From Ilumatobacteraceae bacterium (GTDB lineage: Bacteria > Actinomycetota > Acidimicrobiia > Acidimicrobiales > Ilumatobacteraceae): DNA of 32,064 bases. Where the stretch lies: the NCBI GenBank assembly GCA_017859395.1, contig JAFMNE010000005.1, positions 12,302 to 44,365 of the forward strand, given 5' to 3'. This document shows positions 7,972 to 14,719 of this stretch, piece by piece. A program made the position numbers and the translations under genes. How positions within the stretch are numbered: the stretch's first letter is position 1; each line of letters starts with the position of its first letter. Under the pieces are notes generated by a model. The model did not search any database. It saw only the letters and a list, made by a program, of their open reading frames with translations, and was not told where the DNA came from.

Positions 7972-8810
7972 CGCTCATCCTCCGATGCAACGACGTCGAT
8001 CACCGCCGGTGCTGCGCGACCCGAGTCATCGTCTGGCGCCGTATCGCTGGCCGAGGGTGACTCCACCGACAGTGGGGGCAACAGAACAATGCTTGGGTCT
8101 GAGTGCGTGACGACCAGATGGGCATCGTCTGCGAGTACCTCGAGCGACAGGGCCACCGTGTCACCGATTGTGGAGACCGGCTGAGGTGGCGCAACGACGA
8201 TGCCCGGCACGACGACGGTGACTGGGTTCTCGCCATCACGTCCCGCGTTCAGGTGTGCAGGTTCAGGGGGCAGCACAACGTCAACCCGCGATCGTTCCCG
8301 GATGCCGTGTGGGATCCGAGCGGTGCGGACATCAATTGCAACGATCGAGTGACCCGGGTTCACGATTGGGTGCGGCTGTGTCGACGAACGCACAATCAGC
8401 GAGCCCGCGGTGATCCGTCCCACCGCGTACTCACCCACGAGCCCTGCCCATTCGTCTGGACCGATCACCGACACCGACGGGTCGATCCCTCCAATTTCAA
8501 CCACCCGTAGGTCACCAGCCGTGATCTGCGCTCCCGCAGGGACATCTCGCACCGCTTGCACAACCGGCGTCGTGGACGTCGATGAGGCGTAGATGATGAG
8601 GTTTCCGGCAACGGCGATGGCGATGAGTGCCAGACCGAATGTGATTCGCGACCGCGACATCGTCCGAGCGTGGAAACCACCACGTCGGTGCTGGCCGCCG
8701 GTAGCTGAGTGCCCCACCGACGCCCCATCAATATTCGGCAGCATCGGGTGGGACATCGCCGAAGGACCCGCCAACGACCCGGACTGCGCACGACGGCCCC
8801 GGCGCATCAT
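7968..8810 (-). CDS. cpaB: CpaB/RcpC-like pilus assembly protein (SAF domain)
   Basis: The 280-residue protein has a basic N-terminus of about 55 residues, one membrane helix (about 57-75), then a SAF domain at about 82-142 beginning VVQAVRDVPAGAQITAGDL, and a beta-rich C-terminal half with SVDVVLPP-like strands (SRVDVVLPP). In Tad systems CpaB/RcpC is a periplasmic or exoplasmic assembly protein; in a monoderm it probably stabilises the machine outside the membrane. The ATG at 8810 overlaps the stop of the peptidase gene (ATGA). An internal ATG (about 8660) directly before the helix would remove the unusual basic extension. Confidence 0.82.
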   Translation of the reverse strand: MMRRGRRAQSGSLAGPSAMSHPMLPNIDGASVGHSATGGQHRRGGFHARTMSRSRITFGLALIAIAVAGNLIIYASSTSTTPVVQAVRDVPAGAQITAGDLRVVEIGGIDPSVSVIGPDEWAGLVGEYAVGRITAGSLIVRSSTQPHPIVNPGHSIVAIDVRTARIPHGIRERSRVDVVLPPEPAHLNAGRDGENPVTVVVPGIVVAPPQPVSTIGDTVALSLEVLADDAHLVVTHSDPSIVLLPPLSVESPSASDTAPDDDSGRAAPAVIDVVASEDER

Positions 8811-9508
8811 GACAGCCATCCCAGGGGCGACCCCGCAACCATGCCGGGAGCTACAACAGCCACCGTCGCCCCAACAAGCGCAGGACCAAAGGCGATCGAA
8901 TTCACTCGACGGGCAACGGCAATAACCGACGCTGCAGCAGCAGCGGTGAGGAGCGCCACCAGCGACAACCGCCAGTCGACAAGGCCACATGCCGCGCCAA
9001 GTACAAGTGCGATCTTGACGTCACCGAAACCCATTGCCGCGGGGTCGACGAGATGCACCAACAACAGCGGCAGGGTGAACGCCACGGCCCCGAGCACTGG
9101 TTCTGTCGTTGCTGCCACCACGGCCGCGCCCGTCACCGCTACACCCGCTGCGATGGTGAACCGGTCGGGAAGTCGCCGGTATCGCGCATCGACGATTGCC
9201 GCAGCGACCAGAACCACGGCCGCTGACATGAGAAGTGCCGACGTGGCAACCGATGTCCACCAAGCCGGCAGGTTGTTCCACCGACCGAGTAGTCCGATCA
9301 GCGTCATGGCCATGCTTGCCGTTGTCATCGCCCACACGAGCCGCGGCGACACCCGTTGTACCTCGCCACGAGCCCGGTCCGAGCCGGTTGTGTGCACATC
9401 AATTGACGAAGCGTGCGCGACAACGCACTCGCCACAACCCGTGTGATGAATAGCTGCGGCCCGCCGATATCGGCACACCGCTGCGGTGCCCCCCAGCACG
9501 TTCCCCAT
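8807..9508 (-). CDS. tadV: A24-family prepilin peptidase (TadV/CpaA-like)
   Basis: The 233-residue polytopic membrane aspartyl protease cleaves prepilin leaders after Gly. Both expected catalytic Asp are visible: Asp107 in IVDARYRRLPD and Asp163 in the GFGD motif. Six or so hydrophobic segments follow a roughly 50-residue soluble N-terminus with three Cys (CGEC-type spacing), which is not typical of the short CpaA form and is not the complete N-methylase domain of PilD. The ATG at 9508 has AGGAGG 9 nt upstream and is clearly preferred over longer in-frame starts. It is the first gene of the Tad operon; its stop overlaps the next gene (ATGA). Its likely substrates are the pilin at 2817-3206 and perhaps the TadE-like proteins. 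Confidence 0.88.
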   Translation of the reverse strand: MGNVLGGTAAVCRYRRAAAIHHTGCGECVVAHASSIDVHTTGSDRARGEVQRVSPRLVWAMTTASMAMTLIGLLGRWNNLPAWWTSVATSALLMSAAVVLVAAAIVDARYRRLPDRFTIAAGVAVTGAAVVAATTEPVLGAVAFTLPLLLVHLVDPAAMGFGDVKIALVLGAACGLVDWRLSLVALLTAAAAASVIAVARRVNSIAFGPALVGATVAVVAPGMVAGSPLGWLS

Positions 9509-9517
9509 GTCGTCATC

Positions 9518-9523
9518 CCTCCT
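9518..9523 (-). promoter_or_regulatory. Shine-Dalgarno fixing the tadV start
   Basis: AGGAGG lies 9 nt before the ATG at 9508. The 5' flank to 9855 (about 340 nt) carries no convincing ORF. A TACGGT hexamer on the minus strand at 9552-9557 could be the -10 of the Tad operon promoter, about 40 nt before the start codon, but no clear -35 goes with it. Confidence 0.6.
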
Positions 9524-9855
9524 GTCGACCCCGTCCCCACGAGAAGGCCGCACCGTAGGGACGGACCGATGGGCGATGTCGGGGAATTTCCGATGCCGGC
9601 GATCACGGCACCGTGGGATCGGGGCCGATCGCAATGTTGCGAGTGTGGGTCGAAGGCCGTCCGAACCGGAAACGGCAGGACAGCAAAGGGCACCAATCAG
9701 TCTGGTTGGCCTATCAACGCGTGGCCGTCACGGCACATCGGCCAACGCGCACATATCGATGCCCGATCATCATCGCCCCGCATGACACACGACCTGCGGC
9801 GCGCACCTACGGGCCGACGAACATGGTTTCTGACGCAACGACTCGCGACATACCA

Positions 9856-9874
9856 GCACGGCGCAACACCGTGC
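9856..9874 (-). terminator. Hairpin directly after the stop codon of 9875-10876
   Basis: A perfect 6-bp stem (GCACGG/CCGTGC) with a 7-nt loop starts one base after the TAG stop. There is no U-tract, so this is a plausible but not canonical intrinsic terminator separating this gene from the Tad operon. Confidence 0.42.
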
Positions 9875-10876
9875 CTACATCACACCGAGGGTCCAGCCTT
9901 CGTCGGTGAGGACCTGTGTGCGTTCCTGATCGGTGAGATCGGGAGCGAACCAGTCAGCCAAGGTGCCGCTTGCGTCGGCGTCCGCCAGAGCGTCCACGAC
10001 CGTGAGCACCTGCGCCGCGTCGACGATGTCGTGGCGTGCACGATCGACATCGAACATCGACGGCCACACCTCGGCCACCAGCACGGTGCCAGGATCGACC
10101 GTGCCCGAGGCCACGCCCACGCCTGTGTCGAATGGCCACACCGTCACCCGGCCGTCGAGGCGGGCAGCGTGTCGCCATCGTTCGAGATGGTGCATACCGA
10201 GCATCATCTGGCTGCCGACGCTGCCCGGGTAGGCCAACTGCCACGCCGGAAACGGCCGATGACCACGGGCGCGCACCCGCGCTTCAGCAATGCGGTACTC
10301 GCGGGCCCCAAAACCCAGCGCTGCGGCCCGGTGGTGATCAGCTGCATCGTCACCACCCCAAATTGCCGGCCGGGTGCGGCTCAGCGCATCGGAGCGTTCA
10401 CGGCCCGGATACCCCCAGAACGGTGCGACACCCGTGCGGCTCTCGATGTCGGCATTGAGTTGAGCGGCGACGTCGAAACGGTCATTGCGATTGTTCTCGT
10501 CGTCGGTGATGTGCTCGGCCATCCAGCGCCACACGTTGGCCCACGTCGCCCCCAGCTCTCCGCCGGTGATGAGATCCGCAGTGCCCGTTGGGTATCCGAA
10601 GGTGAAGTCGAACCCGATCAGCACTCGCTCGTCGCCAGTCGTCATGACCAGATCGGTGAGCGCAGCCATCGCGGCGGCACGGGTGGAAATATTCACCGGC
10701 GCAGTGGCGCGATTGTCGGGTGTGCGCTGGGCGATCCAAATCGAGTCGCGCCCGAGGCGCGGCGATGACGCGGCGCTCCAATCCACCATTACGTATCGAT
10801 CGAACAGATGGTGGGTGGCGGCTGGTGAGCCAGAGCCGCCGGATACTGCAGCACTATCCGCCGGGTTGCTGTTCAT
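9875..10876 (-). CDS. Conserved protein of unknown function (VDWSA / GFDF motifs)
   Basis: The 333-residue soluble protein has ordered motifs I associate with an uncharacterised family seen in alphaproteobacteria and actinobacteria: YVMVDWSA (28-35) with GRDSIWIA soon after, GFDFTFGYP (88-96), an NNRNDRFDVAAQLN segment (128-141), FWGYPGRER (153-161), WQLAYPGSVGSQMMLG (212-227) and VWPFDTG (246-252). The two acidic motifs near strand ends (Asp32, Asp90) are reminiscent of RNase H-like folds such as DUF429, but that is speculation and no activity is known to me. The first 25 residues are Ser/Gly/Ala-rich. The ATG at 10876 has GGAGAGG 5-6 nt upstream and overlaps the stop of the small gene before it (ATGA). 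A hairpin follows the stop. Confidence 0.8.
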   Translation of the reverse strand: MNSNPADSAAVSGGSGSPAATHHLFDRYVMVDWSAASSPRLGRDSIWIAQRTPDNRATAPVNISTRAAAMAALTDLVMTTGDERVLIGFDFTFGYPTGTADLITGGELGATWANVWRWMAEHITDDENNRNDRFDVAAQLNADIESRTGVAPFWGYPGRERSDALSRTRPAIWGGDDAADHHRAAALGFGAREYRIAEARVRARGHRPFPAWQLAYPGSVGSQMMLGMHHLERWRHAARLDGRVTVWPFDTGVGVASGTVDPGTVLVAEVWPSMFDVDRARHDIVDAAQVLTVVDALADADASGTLADWFAPDLTDQERTQVLTDEGWTLGVM

Positions 10877-11118
10877 CGCAGCCCTCTCCGCGCAGGAAGC
10901 GCATCGTCGTCGATGAGCACGTACTCGTTGGTGTGCACGCCGCACGCATGCCCGGCGCAGAGCCCATTGTGACCGTACGGGACCGTTGCCGATGATGCTG
11001 CGGACATCGCCGTGATCGTCACGACGCGGATCAACGGCCCAATGAAGATGACGCCACTCACCCTTGCACCAAGAGTCACGGGCGCGGTGGGCGTGCGTAA
11101 TGCGGTGAGCACGCGCAT
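10873..11118 (-). CDS. Small hypothetical protein coupled to 9875-10876
   Basis: The 81-residue ORF has G/C-rich third positions, as in real genes here, and its stop overlaps the next start (ATGA). It has a hydrophobic N-terminal half (about residues 18-37), then GHNGLCAGHACGVHTNEYVLIDDD, with two Cys and three His spaced as if to bind a metal or form a disulfide. I recognise no family. The start is uncertain: no Shine-Dalgarno precedes the ATG at 11118, and an internal ATG (11007) would leave a 44-residue form keeping the Cys/His part. Coupling suggests joint function with the downstream unknown protein. It could also be a leader ORF that only sets translation of that gene. Confidence 0.42.
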   Translation of the reverse strand: MRVLTALRTPTAPVTLGARVSGVIFIGPLIRVVTITAMSAASSATVPYGHNGLCAGHACGVHTNEYVLIDDDALPARRGLR

Positions 11119-11232
11119 GGACGTGCATCGTCGCAGGTGTTGGCCCGATCAGCATCACGCACGGAGAACGACTCACTGAAGCACGAACGTGACGAGCTGA
11201 CACCAGCCACGGTCATCAACCGGTGTGACGTC

Positions 11233-11238
11233 TACTGT
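11233..11238 (+). promoter_or_regulatory. -10 hexamer of a leaderless promoter (11245 gene)
   Basis: TACTGT is followed by exactly 6 nt and then the ATG at 11245, so transcription should begin at or next to the start codon. No Shine-Dalgarno and no clear -35 are visible. The same layout recurs at other genes in the window. Confidence 0.6.
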
Positions 11239-11244
11239 GCCCAT

Positions 11245-11892
11245 ATGAGCGCTGATGCGATCCGTGACACCGCCACCTTGCGCACGATGTTCCGCGAGCC
11301 GTCGGGGCGGGCCATCACCAAAGAGATCGACCACATCGATGACCTTGCAGCCGGCTTCATTGCCGCCGCCCCACTATTCGTGTTGGCCACCGCTGCTCAT
11401 GACCGTGTGGATGCATCACCGCGCGGTGGCGACCCGGGATTCGTGAAGGTGATCTCCCCCACCCGCCTGGCATTCGGCGACCTTGCCGGCAATAACCGCA
11501 TCGACTCCTACCGAAATCTGGTGGACGCACCGGCGGTGGCGATGCTGTTCATGGTGCCCGGCAGTATCGAAACCCTTCGCGTGAACGGCCAAGCCGCGGT
11601 GACGACGGACGCGCACATTCGCGAACTGTGCACCATCGACGACCGCATACCGAACATCGCCATCACCGTCGATGTCGACACGTGCTTCATGCACTGCGGC
11701 AAGGCACTACGGCGCAGCGCCACGTGGGAACCCGACACATGGCCGGCCGCAGGCTCCTACCCGAGTGGAGCCGAACTGTTGCATGGCCACACCAACTCAA
11801 CGACCCCCGTGTGCGACATAGCCGAGGGCCTCAACGCCGGATACCAGGCAACGATGTGGGAACCAGGCGGTGTCGACACATCGCCGTCGTGA
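11245..11892 (+). CDS. Pyridoxamine 5'-phosphate oxidase-fold flavoprotein (MSMEG_1061-like)
   Basis: The 215-residue protein contains the split-barrel signature of the PPOX-type FMN proteins: an acidic N-terminal helix, FIAAAPLFVLAT (strand, about residues 38-49), DASPRGGDPGFVKV, LAFGDLAGNNRIDSYRNL (the flavin-phosphate loop) and VAMLFMVPGSIETLRVNG, ending with CFMHCGKALRRSATW and the AEGLNAGY tail. These blocks match the MSMEG_1061 type of FMN-dependent proteins. A redox role on a small organic substrate or F420/FMN is likely; the substrate is unknown. The ATG at 11245 is fixed by a -10 hexamer 6 nt upstream (leaderless). The gene is monocistronic and followed by about 280 nt with no gene. 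Confidence 0.85.
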   Translation: MSADAIRDTATLRTMFREPSGRAITKEIDHIDDLAAGFIAAAPLFVLATAAHDRVDASPRGGDPGFVKVISPTRLAFGDLAGNNRIDSYRNLVDAPAVAMLFMVPGSIETLRVNGQAAVTTDAHIRELCTIDDRIPNIAITVDVDTCFMHCGKALRRSATWEPDTWPAAGSYPSGAELLHGHTNSTTPVCDIAEGLNAGYQATMWEPGGVDTSPS

Positions 11893-12175
11893 ACGACTGC
11901 TCGGGGATCACACAACGTCACCGAGATGACCGGTTGCACGGCGCAGTGACAGCCCGGTCCCGAGTCCATGATGCGAGTTGCAACAGCGATGTACGTCGAT
12001 AGCGGATGTCGATCCGGCGCCAACGTTCGCGAGGCCAGGACGAATAACTCCCGCACAGACGACAACAACCGGCGTGCTACACGATGAGATCATGGTGCCG
12101 CTCGGTCGATGGCAGCGCGTGATCTACGCATCGGCATGGTGCACGGCGACACAACCGTGATGAGTTGGGAGAGCA
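11893..12175 (+). other. Gene-free stretch between the flavoprotein gene and the cutA leader
   Basis: No ORF with convincing codon use, no strong hairpin and no RNA gene was seen here. It presumably holds the 3' end of the flavoprotein mRNA and the promoter of the cutA unit, but no -35/-10 pair stands out. Confidence 0.4.
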
Positions 12176-12220
12176 ATGAACAGTGAGAAGGATGAATCGG
12201 GAGAGGCGAAGCCAACATGA
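12176..12220 (+). CDS. 14-residue leader ORF overlapping cutA
   Basis: A minimal ORF (MNSEKDESGEAKPT) starts 7 nt after GGGAG and stops so that its TGA overlaps the cutA ATG (ATGA). The same GGGAGAG string occurs again 10 nt before cutA, inside this ORF. The peptide itself is charged and unremarkable; coupling or attenuation of cutA translation is the likely role, if any. It is out of frame with cutA. Confidence 0.35.
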   Translation: MNSEKDESGEAKPT

Positions 12221-12675
12221 GTGATGACACCCATAACAACGATGCATCCGACGAGACCGCCGACGATGATCTGCCTGATGACGTCACCGACCTGTTGACA
12301 GCAATCGCCGACATGGCCGGGATGGACGCCGACGACAGTTCGGAACTGAGCCACGTCGAGGTGCAGATCACCTGTGGCAGCGATGACGAAGCGCACCGCA
12401 TCGCCAGCACGTTGGTCGATGAACGTCTCGCCGCCTGTGTGCAACGTCTGCCAATTCATTCCGTCTACAACTGGGACGGGGAAGTACAGAACGAACCGGA
12501 GATCCTGTTGCTGGCCAAGACCACCAGCGACCGCATCGGCGACCTCGTCGACATGGTGGTGGATCTGCACTCCTACGACGTACCCGCAATCACCGCCGTG
12601 CCGATCGTGGCCGGCACCACTGACTACCTCGACTGGGTGACGGACATGACCCGACCAGTCATTCCGGACGACTGA
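12217..12675 (+). CDS. cutA: CutA1-like divalent ion tolerance protein
   Basis: The 152-residue protein has an acidic, Asp-rich extension of about 45 residues and then a complete CutA1 fold: VEVQITCGSDDEAHRIASTLVDERLAACVQRLPIHSVYNWDGEV, the EILLLAKTTSDRI segment and the C-terminal HSYDVPAITAVPI...YLDWV block, all hallmark CutA motifs (ACV and W-x-G-E-V included). CutA1 forms trimers and has been linked to copper tolerance; its real role is unclear. The extension is longer than usual for the roughly 105-residue family. The ATG at 12217 has GGGAGAGG about 10 nt upstream and overlaps a 14-codon leader ORF. A weak hairpin-forming GC-rich segment follows the stop. Confidence 0.9.
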   Translation: MSDDTHNNDASDETADDDLPDDVTDLLTAIADMAGMDADDSSELSHVEVQITCGSDDEAHRIASTLVDERLAACVQRLPIHSVYNWDGEVQNEPEILLLAKTTSDRIGDLVDMVVDLHSYDVPAITAVPIVAGTTDYLDWVTDMTRPVIPDD

Positions 12676-12759
12676 CTCCGGCGCCGCACCCCGGGCTGGG
12701 CGGCATCGCGTCACCGAGCAGGTGACTGTCGCGTATTCGGTCCACAGGTGCGCAGCGGT

Positions 12760-12765
12760 TATGGT
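12760..12765 (+). promoter_or_regulatory. Possible -10 for the cNMP-binding protein gene
   Basis: TATGGT lies about 37 nt before the ATG at 12802, with a weak TTCGGT 18 nt further upstream. Unlike several neighbours this gene keeps a 5' leader with a Shine-Dalgarno (AAGGGGGA). Confidence 0.35.
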
Positions 12766-12801
12766 CTGCGATCGGGGACACATTCACAAGGGGGAATTTC
12801 A

Positions 12802-13221
12802 ATGGCCCACAGCTATCACGCACATCTCACTCAGGTTCCACTGTTCAGCGACCTTGACTCTGACGACCTCGACGTCGTTGCCAAGGCAACAACCGAGCTC
12901 GATCTGAAGGCCGGATACACACTGATCCGTGAGGGCGAGACCGCTCATGAGATGTTCGTCGTGGCCTCTGGCACCCTTGAAGTGAGCCGTGGCGGAGAGC
13001 ACGTGGCCGATATCGGTCCTGGTGGCTTCGCCGGTGAAATGGCGCTGCTCACCCATGCTCGCCGCGACGCCACCGTGACGGCGAAGACCGACGTCACCGT
13101 GTTGCACATCGACGGCCGTTCATTCGGTGGGGTCCTCGAAGAAGCTCCGATGATCGCCGTGAAGATGCTGCCGATCGTCGCGTCGCGTGTGATCGACAAC
13201 AGCACCGAACACACGCACTGA
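12802..13221 (+). CDS. Stand-alone cyclic nucleotide-binding domain protein
   Basis: The 139-residue protein is little more than one CRP-type cNMP-binding domain: VPLFSDLDSDDLDVVAKATTELDLKAGYTLIREGETAHEMFVVASGTLEVSRGG, then the phosphate-binding cassette GFAGEMALLTHARRDATV with its conserved Glu and Arg, so ligand binding looks intact. No DNA-binding helix-turn-helix follows, so it cannot act as a classic CRP regulator. It may sense cAMP or another nucleotide for a partner protein. The ATG at 12802 has a purine-rich AAGGGGGA 7 nt upstream, which excludes the longer reading starting at 12748. It is convergent with the MFS gene. Confidence 0.86.
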   Translation: MAHSYHAHLTQVPLFSDLDSDDLDVVAKATTELDLKAGYTLIREGETAHEMFVVASGTLEVSRGGEHVADIGPGGFAGEMALLTHARRDATVTAKTDVTVLHIDGRSFGGVLEEAPMIAVKMLPIVASRVIDNSTEHTH

Positions 13222-13303
13222 ACGCTGCGGGTCAGCCCTCGCGCGTATCGTGCTCGCGGTTCATGCGACTGGTCTCGCCGAAGGTGTTCAGTGGCGAAAG
13301 CGA

Positions 13304-14422
13304 TCAGTGGCGGAAGCGTCGGTCGATCGCTACGAACGATCCGGCGACAGCGATCGCAAGTGCCAACACCATCCACGGCACCACGGACGCCCCAGCCGCG
13401 TCGAACACCGCACCCGTGGCGAACGGGAACACCGCACCGCCCACACCTGCCGATGCGATGAATAACGACGTGTCTGATCCGGTGAAATGCACCCGACGCT
13501 CGAGATAGGCAAACATCACCGGGAACTGCGGTGCGAGAGCAAGACCCAGCAGCATCGTGCCCGGCCACACCGCCCACGCAGCACCGTCGCCGATCACGAG
13601 CAGCACCGCAGCAACAACGGCAAGTCCGATCGATGACACCATGACCGTGCGCGGTCGCACACGTCCAACCACCACAGCCGACAGCAGACGCCCACCGGTG
13701 AACAACACCCAGAACATGGTGACCAGAACCGTTGGCGCCGCACCCGCGAGGCCGGTCGCCTCGCCATAGGTGAACACCCACCCGGCAAACGTCACCTCGT
13801 ATCCCACATACAACAAGAAGAACACCGACGCCACGATGAGCACGGCGCGTGTGGCATCGCCTTGCTCATCACGTGCTAACTCGGCCCGACGTGGCGATGG
13901 CACCATCACAGCCCACACCGCCAGGACAATCGCCACCAGCGATGTCCCCAGCGAGACCACTGCAAGCCCGGCAGCCACGATCGCCGGACCGGCGAGTGCA
14001 CCGATGCCGAACGAGAAGTGCATCAGATTCATCGAACGCCCAACGTCGGCACCCTTATGCCACATCAGCAAGGTGTTGTCGACCACATCAATGGCCGCCG
14101 CGGCGCCGCCGAGCAACGCGAATACCGCGAGCGCAGGAAGCAACGAACCGAGATGGGGCATCACCAACATGCCGGCCGCGATCGCGAGCAAGCACCCAGC
14201 GTGTACGAGGTGCCCCGGCATTCGATCGACGAGACGACCTGCCAGCAACGACGCAAGGATGCTGCCGATCGCCATCGCAGCGAAGAGCGACCCGGCCGCG
14301 CTCACCGAGGTACCCGTCCGCTCTCGGATCTCGCCCAATGCCGGCCCGAGGAAGGTCAATGTCACGCCGATCACCACGAAACTCGCGAGATACACGGGCA
14401 CCGGTCGACGCACGGCCGACAC
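13304..14422 (-). CDS. MFS transporter, FHS/MFSD4-like
   Basis: The 372-residue polytopic protein has about 11-12 hydrophobic helices. GRLVDRMPGH after the second helix is the MFS motif A region, and AAIDVVDNTLLMWH followed by MNLMHFSFGIGALAGP resembles the fucose/glucose (FHS, MFSD4) branch, where the aligned segment carries an Asn and a His in the substrate path. The substrate is unknown; a sugar or organic acid is the family guess. The central cytoplasmic loop (about residues 180-193) is short and charged. The start is uncertain between GTG 14422 and GTG 14413: the latter has a TAGCGT hexamer 7 nt upstream, in line with leaderless genes nearby. It is divergent from the molybdenum hydroxylase gene across a repeat-rich spacer. 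Confidence 0.87.
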   Translation of the reverse strand: MSAVRRPVPVYLASFVVIGVTLTFLGPALGEIRERTGTSVSAAGSLFAAMAIGSILASLLAGRLVDRMPGHLVHAGCLLAIAAGMLVMPHLGSLLPALAVFALLGGAAAAIDVVDNTLLMWHKGADVGRSMNLMHFSFGIGALAGPAIVAAGLAVVSLGTSLVAIVLAVWAVMVPSPRRAELARDEQGDATRAVLIVASVFFLLYVGYEVTFAGWVFTYGEATGLAGAAPTVLVTMFWVLFTGGRLLSAVVVGRVRPRTVMVSSIGLAVVAAVLLVIGDGAAWAVWPGTMLLGLALAPQFPVMFAYLERRVHFTGSDTSLFIASAGVGGAVFPFATGAVFDAAGASVVPWMVLALAIAVAGSFVAIDRRFRH

Positions 14423-14426
14423 GCTA
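14421..14426 (-). promoter_or_regulatory. Possible -10 hexamer of the MFS gene
   Basis: On the minus strand TAGCGT is followed by 7 nt and GTG 14413. It overlaps the alternative start at GTG 14422, so if real it argues for the shorter protein. Confidence 0.4.
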
Positions 14427-14554
14427 CGGCGCGCAATGACAATGAGCGTCGGCAGTGCACGACGAGATGACCACGTGGCGATCAGTTGGCGACGTCGGTT
14501 CTCGGCATGTCATGCCGTTCTCACCGCGACATCCACCACCGTCGCGGCACGACG

Positions 14555-14660
14555 ACGCACGACCACCACGCACGACCACCACGCACAACCACAACGTCAC
14601 AACGCACGACCACCACGCGACGCCACTCAACACCACCGCACACAACCACAACGACACGCC
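14555..14660. repeat. 13-bp tandem repeats in the divergent MFS/hydroxylase spacer
   Basis: Three adjacent 13-bp units of the form acgcacgaccacc occupy 14555-14593, a fourth perfect unit lies at 14602-14614, and degenerate copies continue to about 14660. The plus strand is almost free of G-runs and rich in ACC/CAC. The array fills most of the 297-nt divergent spacer (14423-14719), upstream of both genes. Confidence 0.7.
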
Positions 14661-14707
14661 ACGGTGCGGAACACAGCGCCAACACCACAACGGCGTTATC
14701 GCATCAC

Positions 14708-14713
14708 TACGGT
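14708..14713 (+). promoter_or_regulatory. -10 hexamer of a leaderless promoter (14720 gene)
   Basis: TACGGT is followed by exactly 6 nt and the ATG at 14720. There is no Shine-Dalgarno. This start is also where family homology to molybdenum hydroxylases begins, so the long in-frame reading to the left is not coding. Confidence 0.6.
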
Positions 14714-14719
14714 CGCACC

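Noticed and set aside
9413-10768. A 451-codon plus-strand open frame opposite the VDWSA/GFDF protein gene
   Set aside because: The peptide has no family motifs and is His/Arg/Cys-rich in the way antisense frames of GC-rich genes are; the minus-strand gene has a Shine-Dalgarno, motifs and coupling.
12678-12712. GC-rich hairpin after cutA as a terminator
   Set aside because: A 5-bp outer stem with a mismatched interior and no T-tract; too weak to annotate.
14555-14660. CRISPR array
   Set aside because: The units are directly adjacent with no unique spacers of constant length, and no cas gene is present.
14486-14719. N-terminal extension of the molybdenum hydroxylase to 14486
   Set aside because: It translates the 13-bp repeats into His/Thr-rich low complexity, and both homology and the leaderless -10 place the start at 14720.
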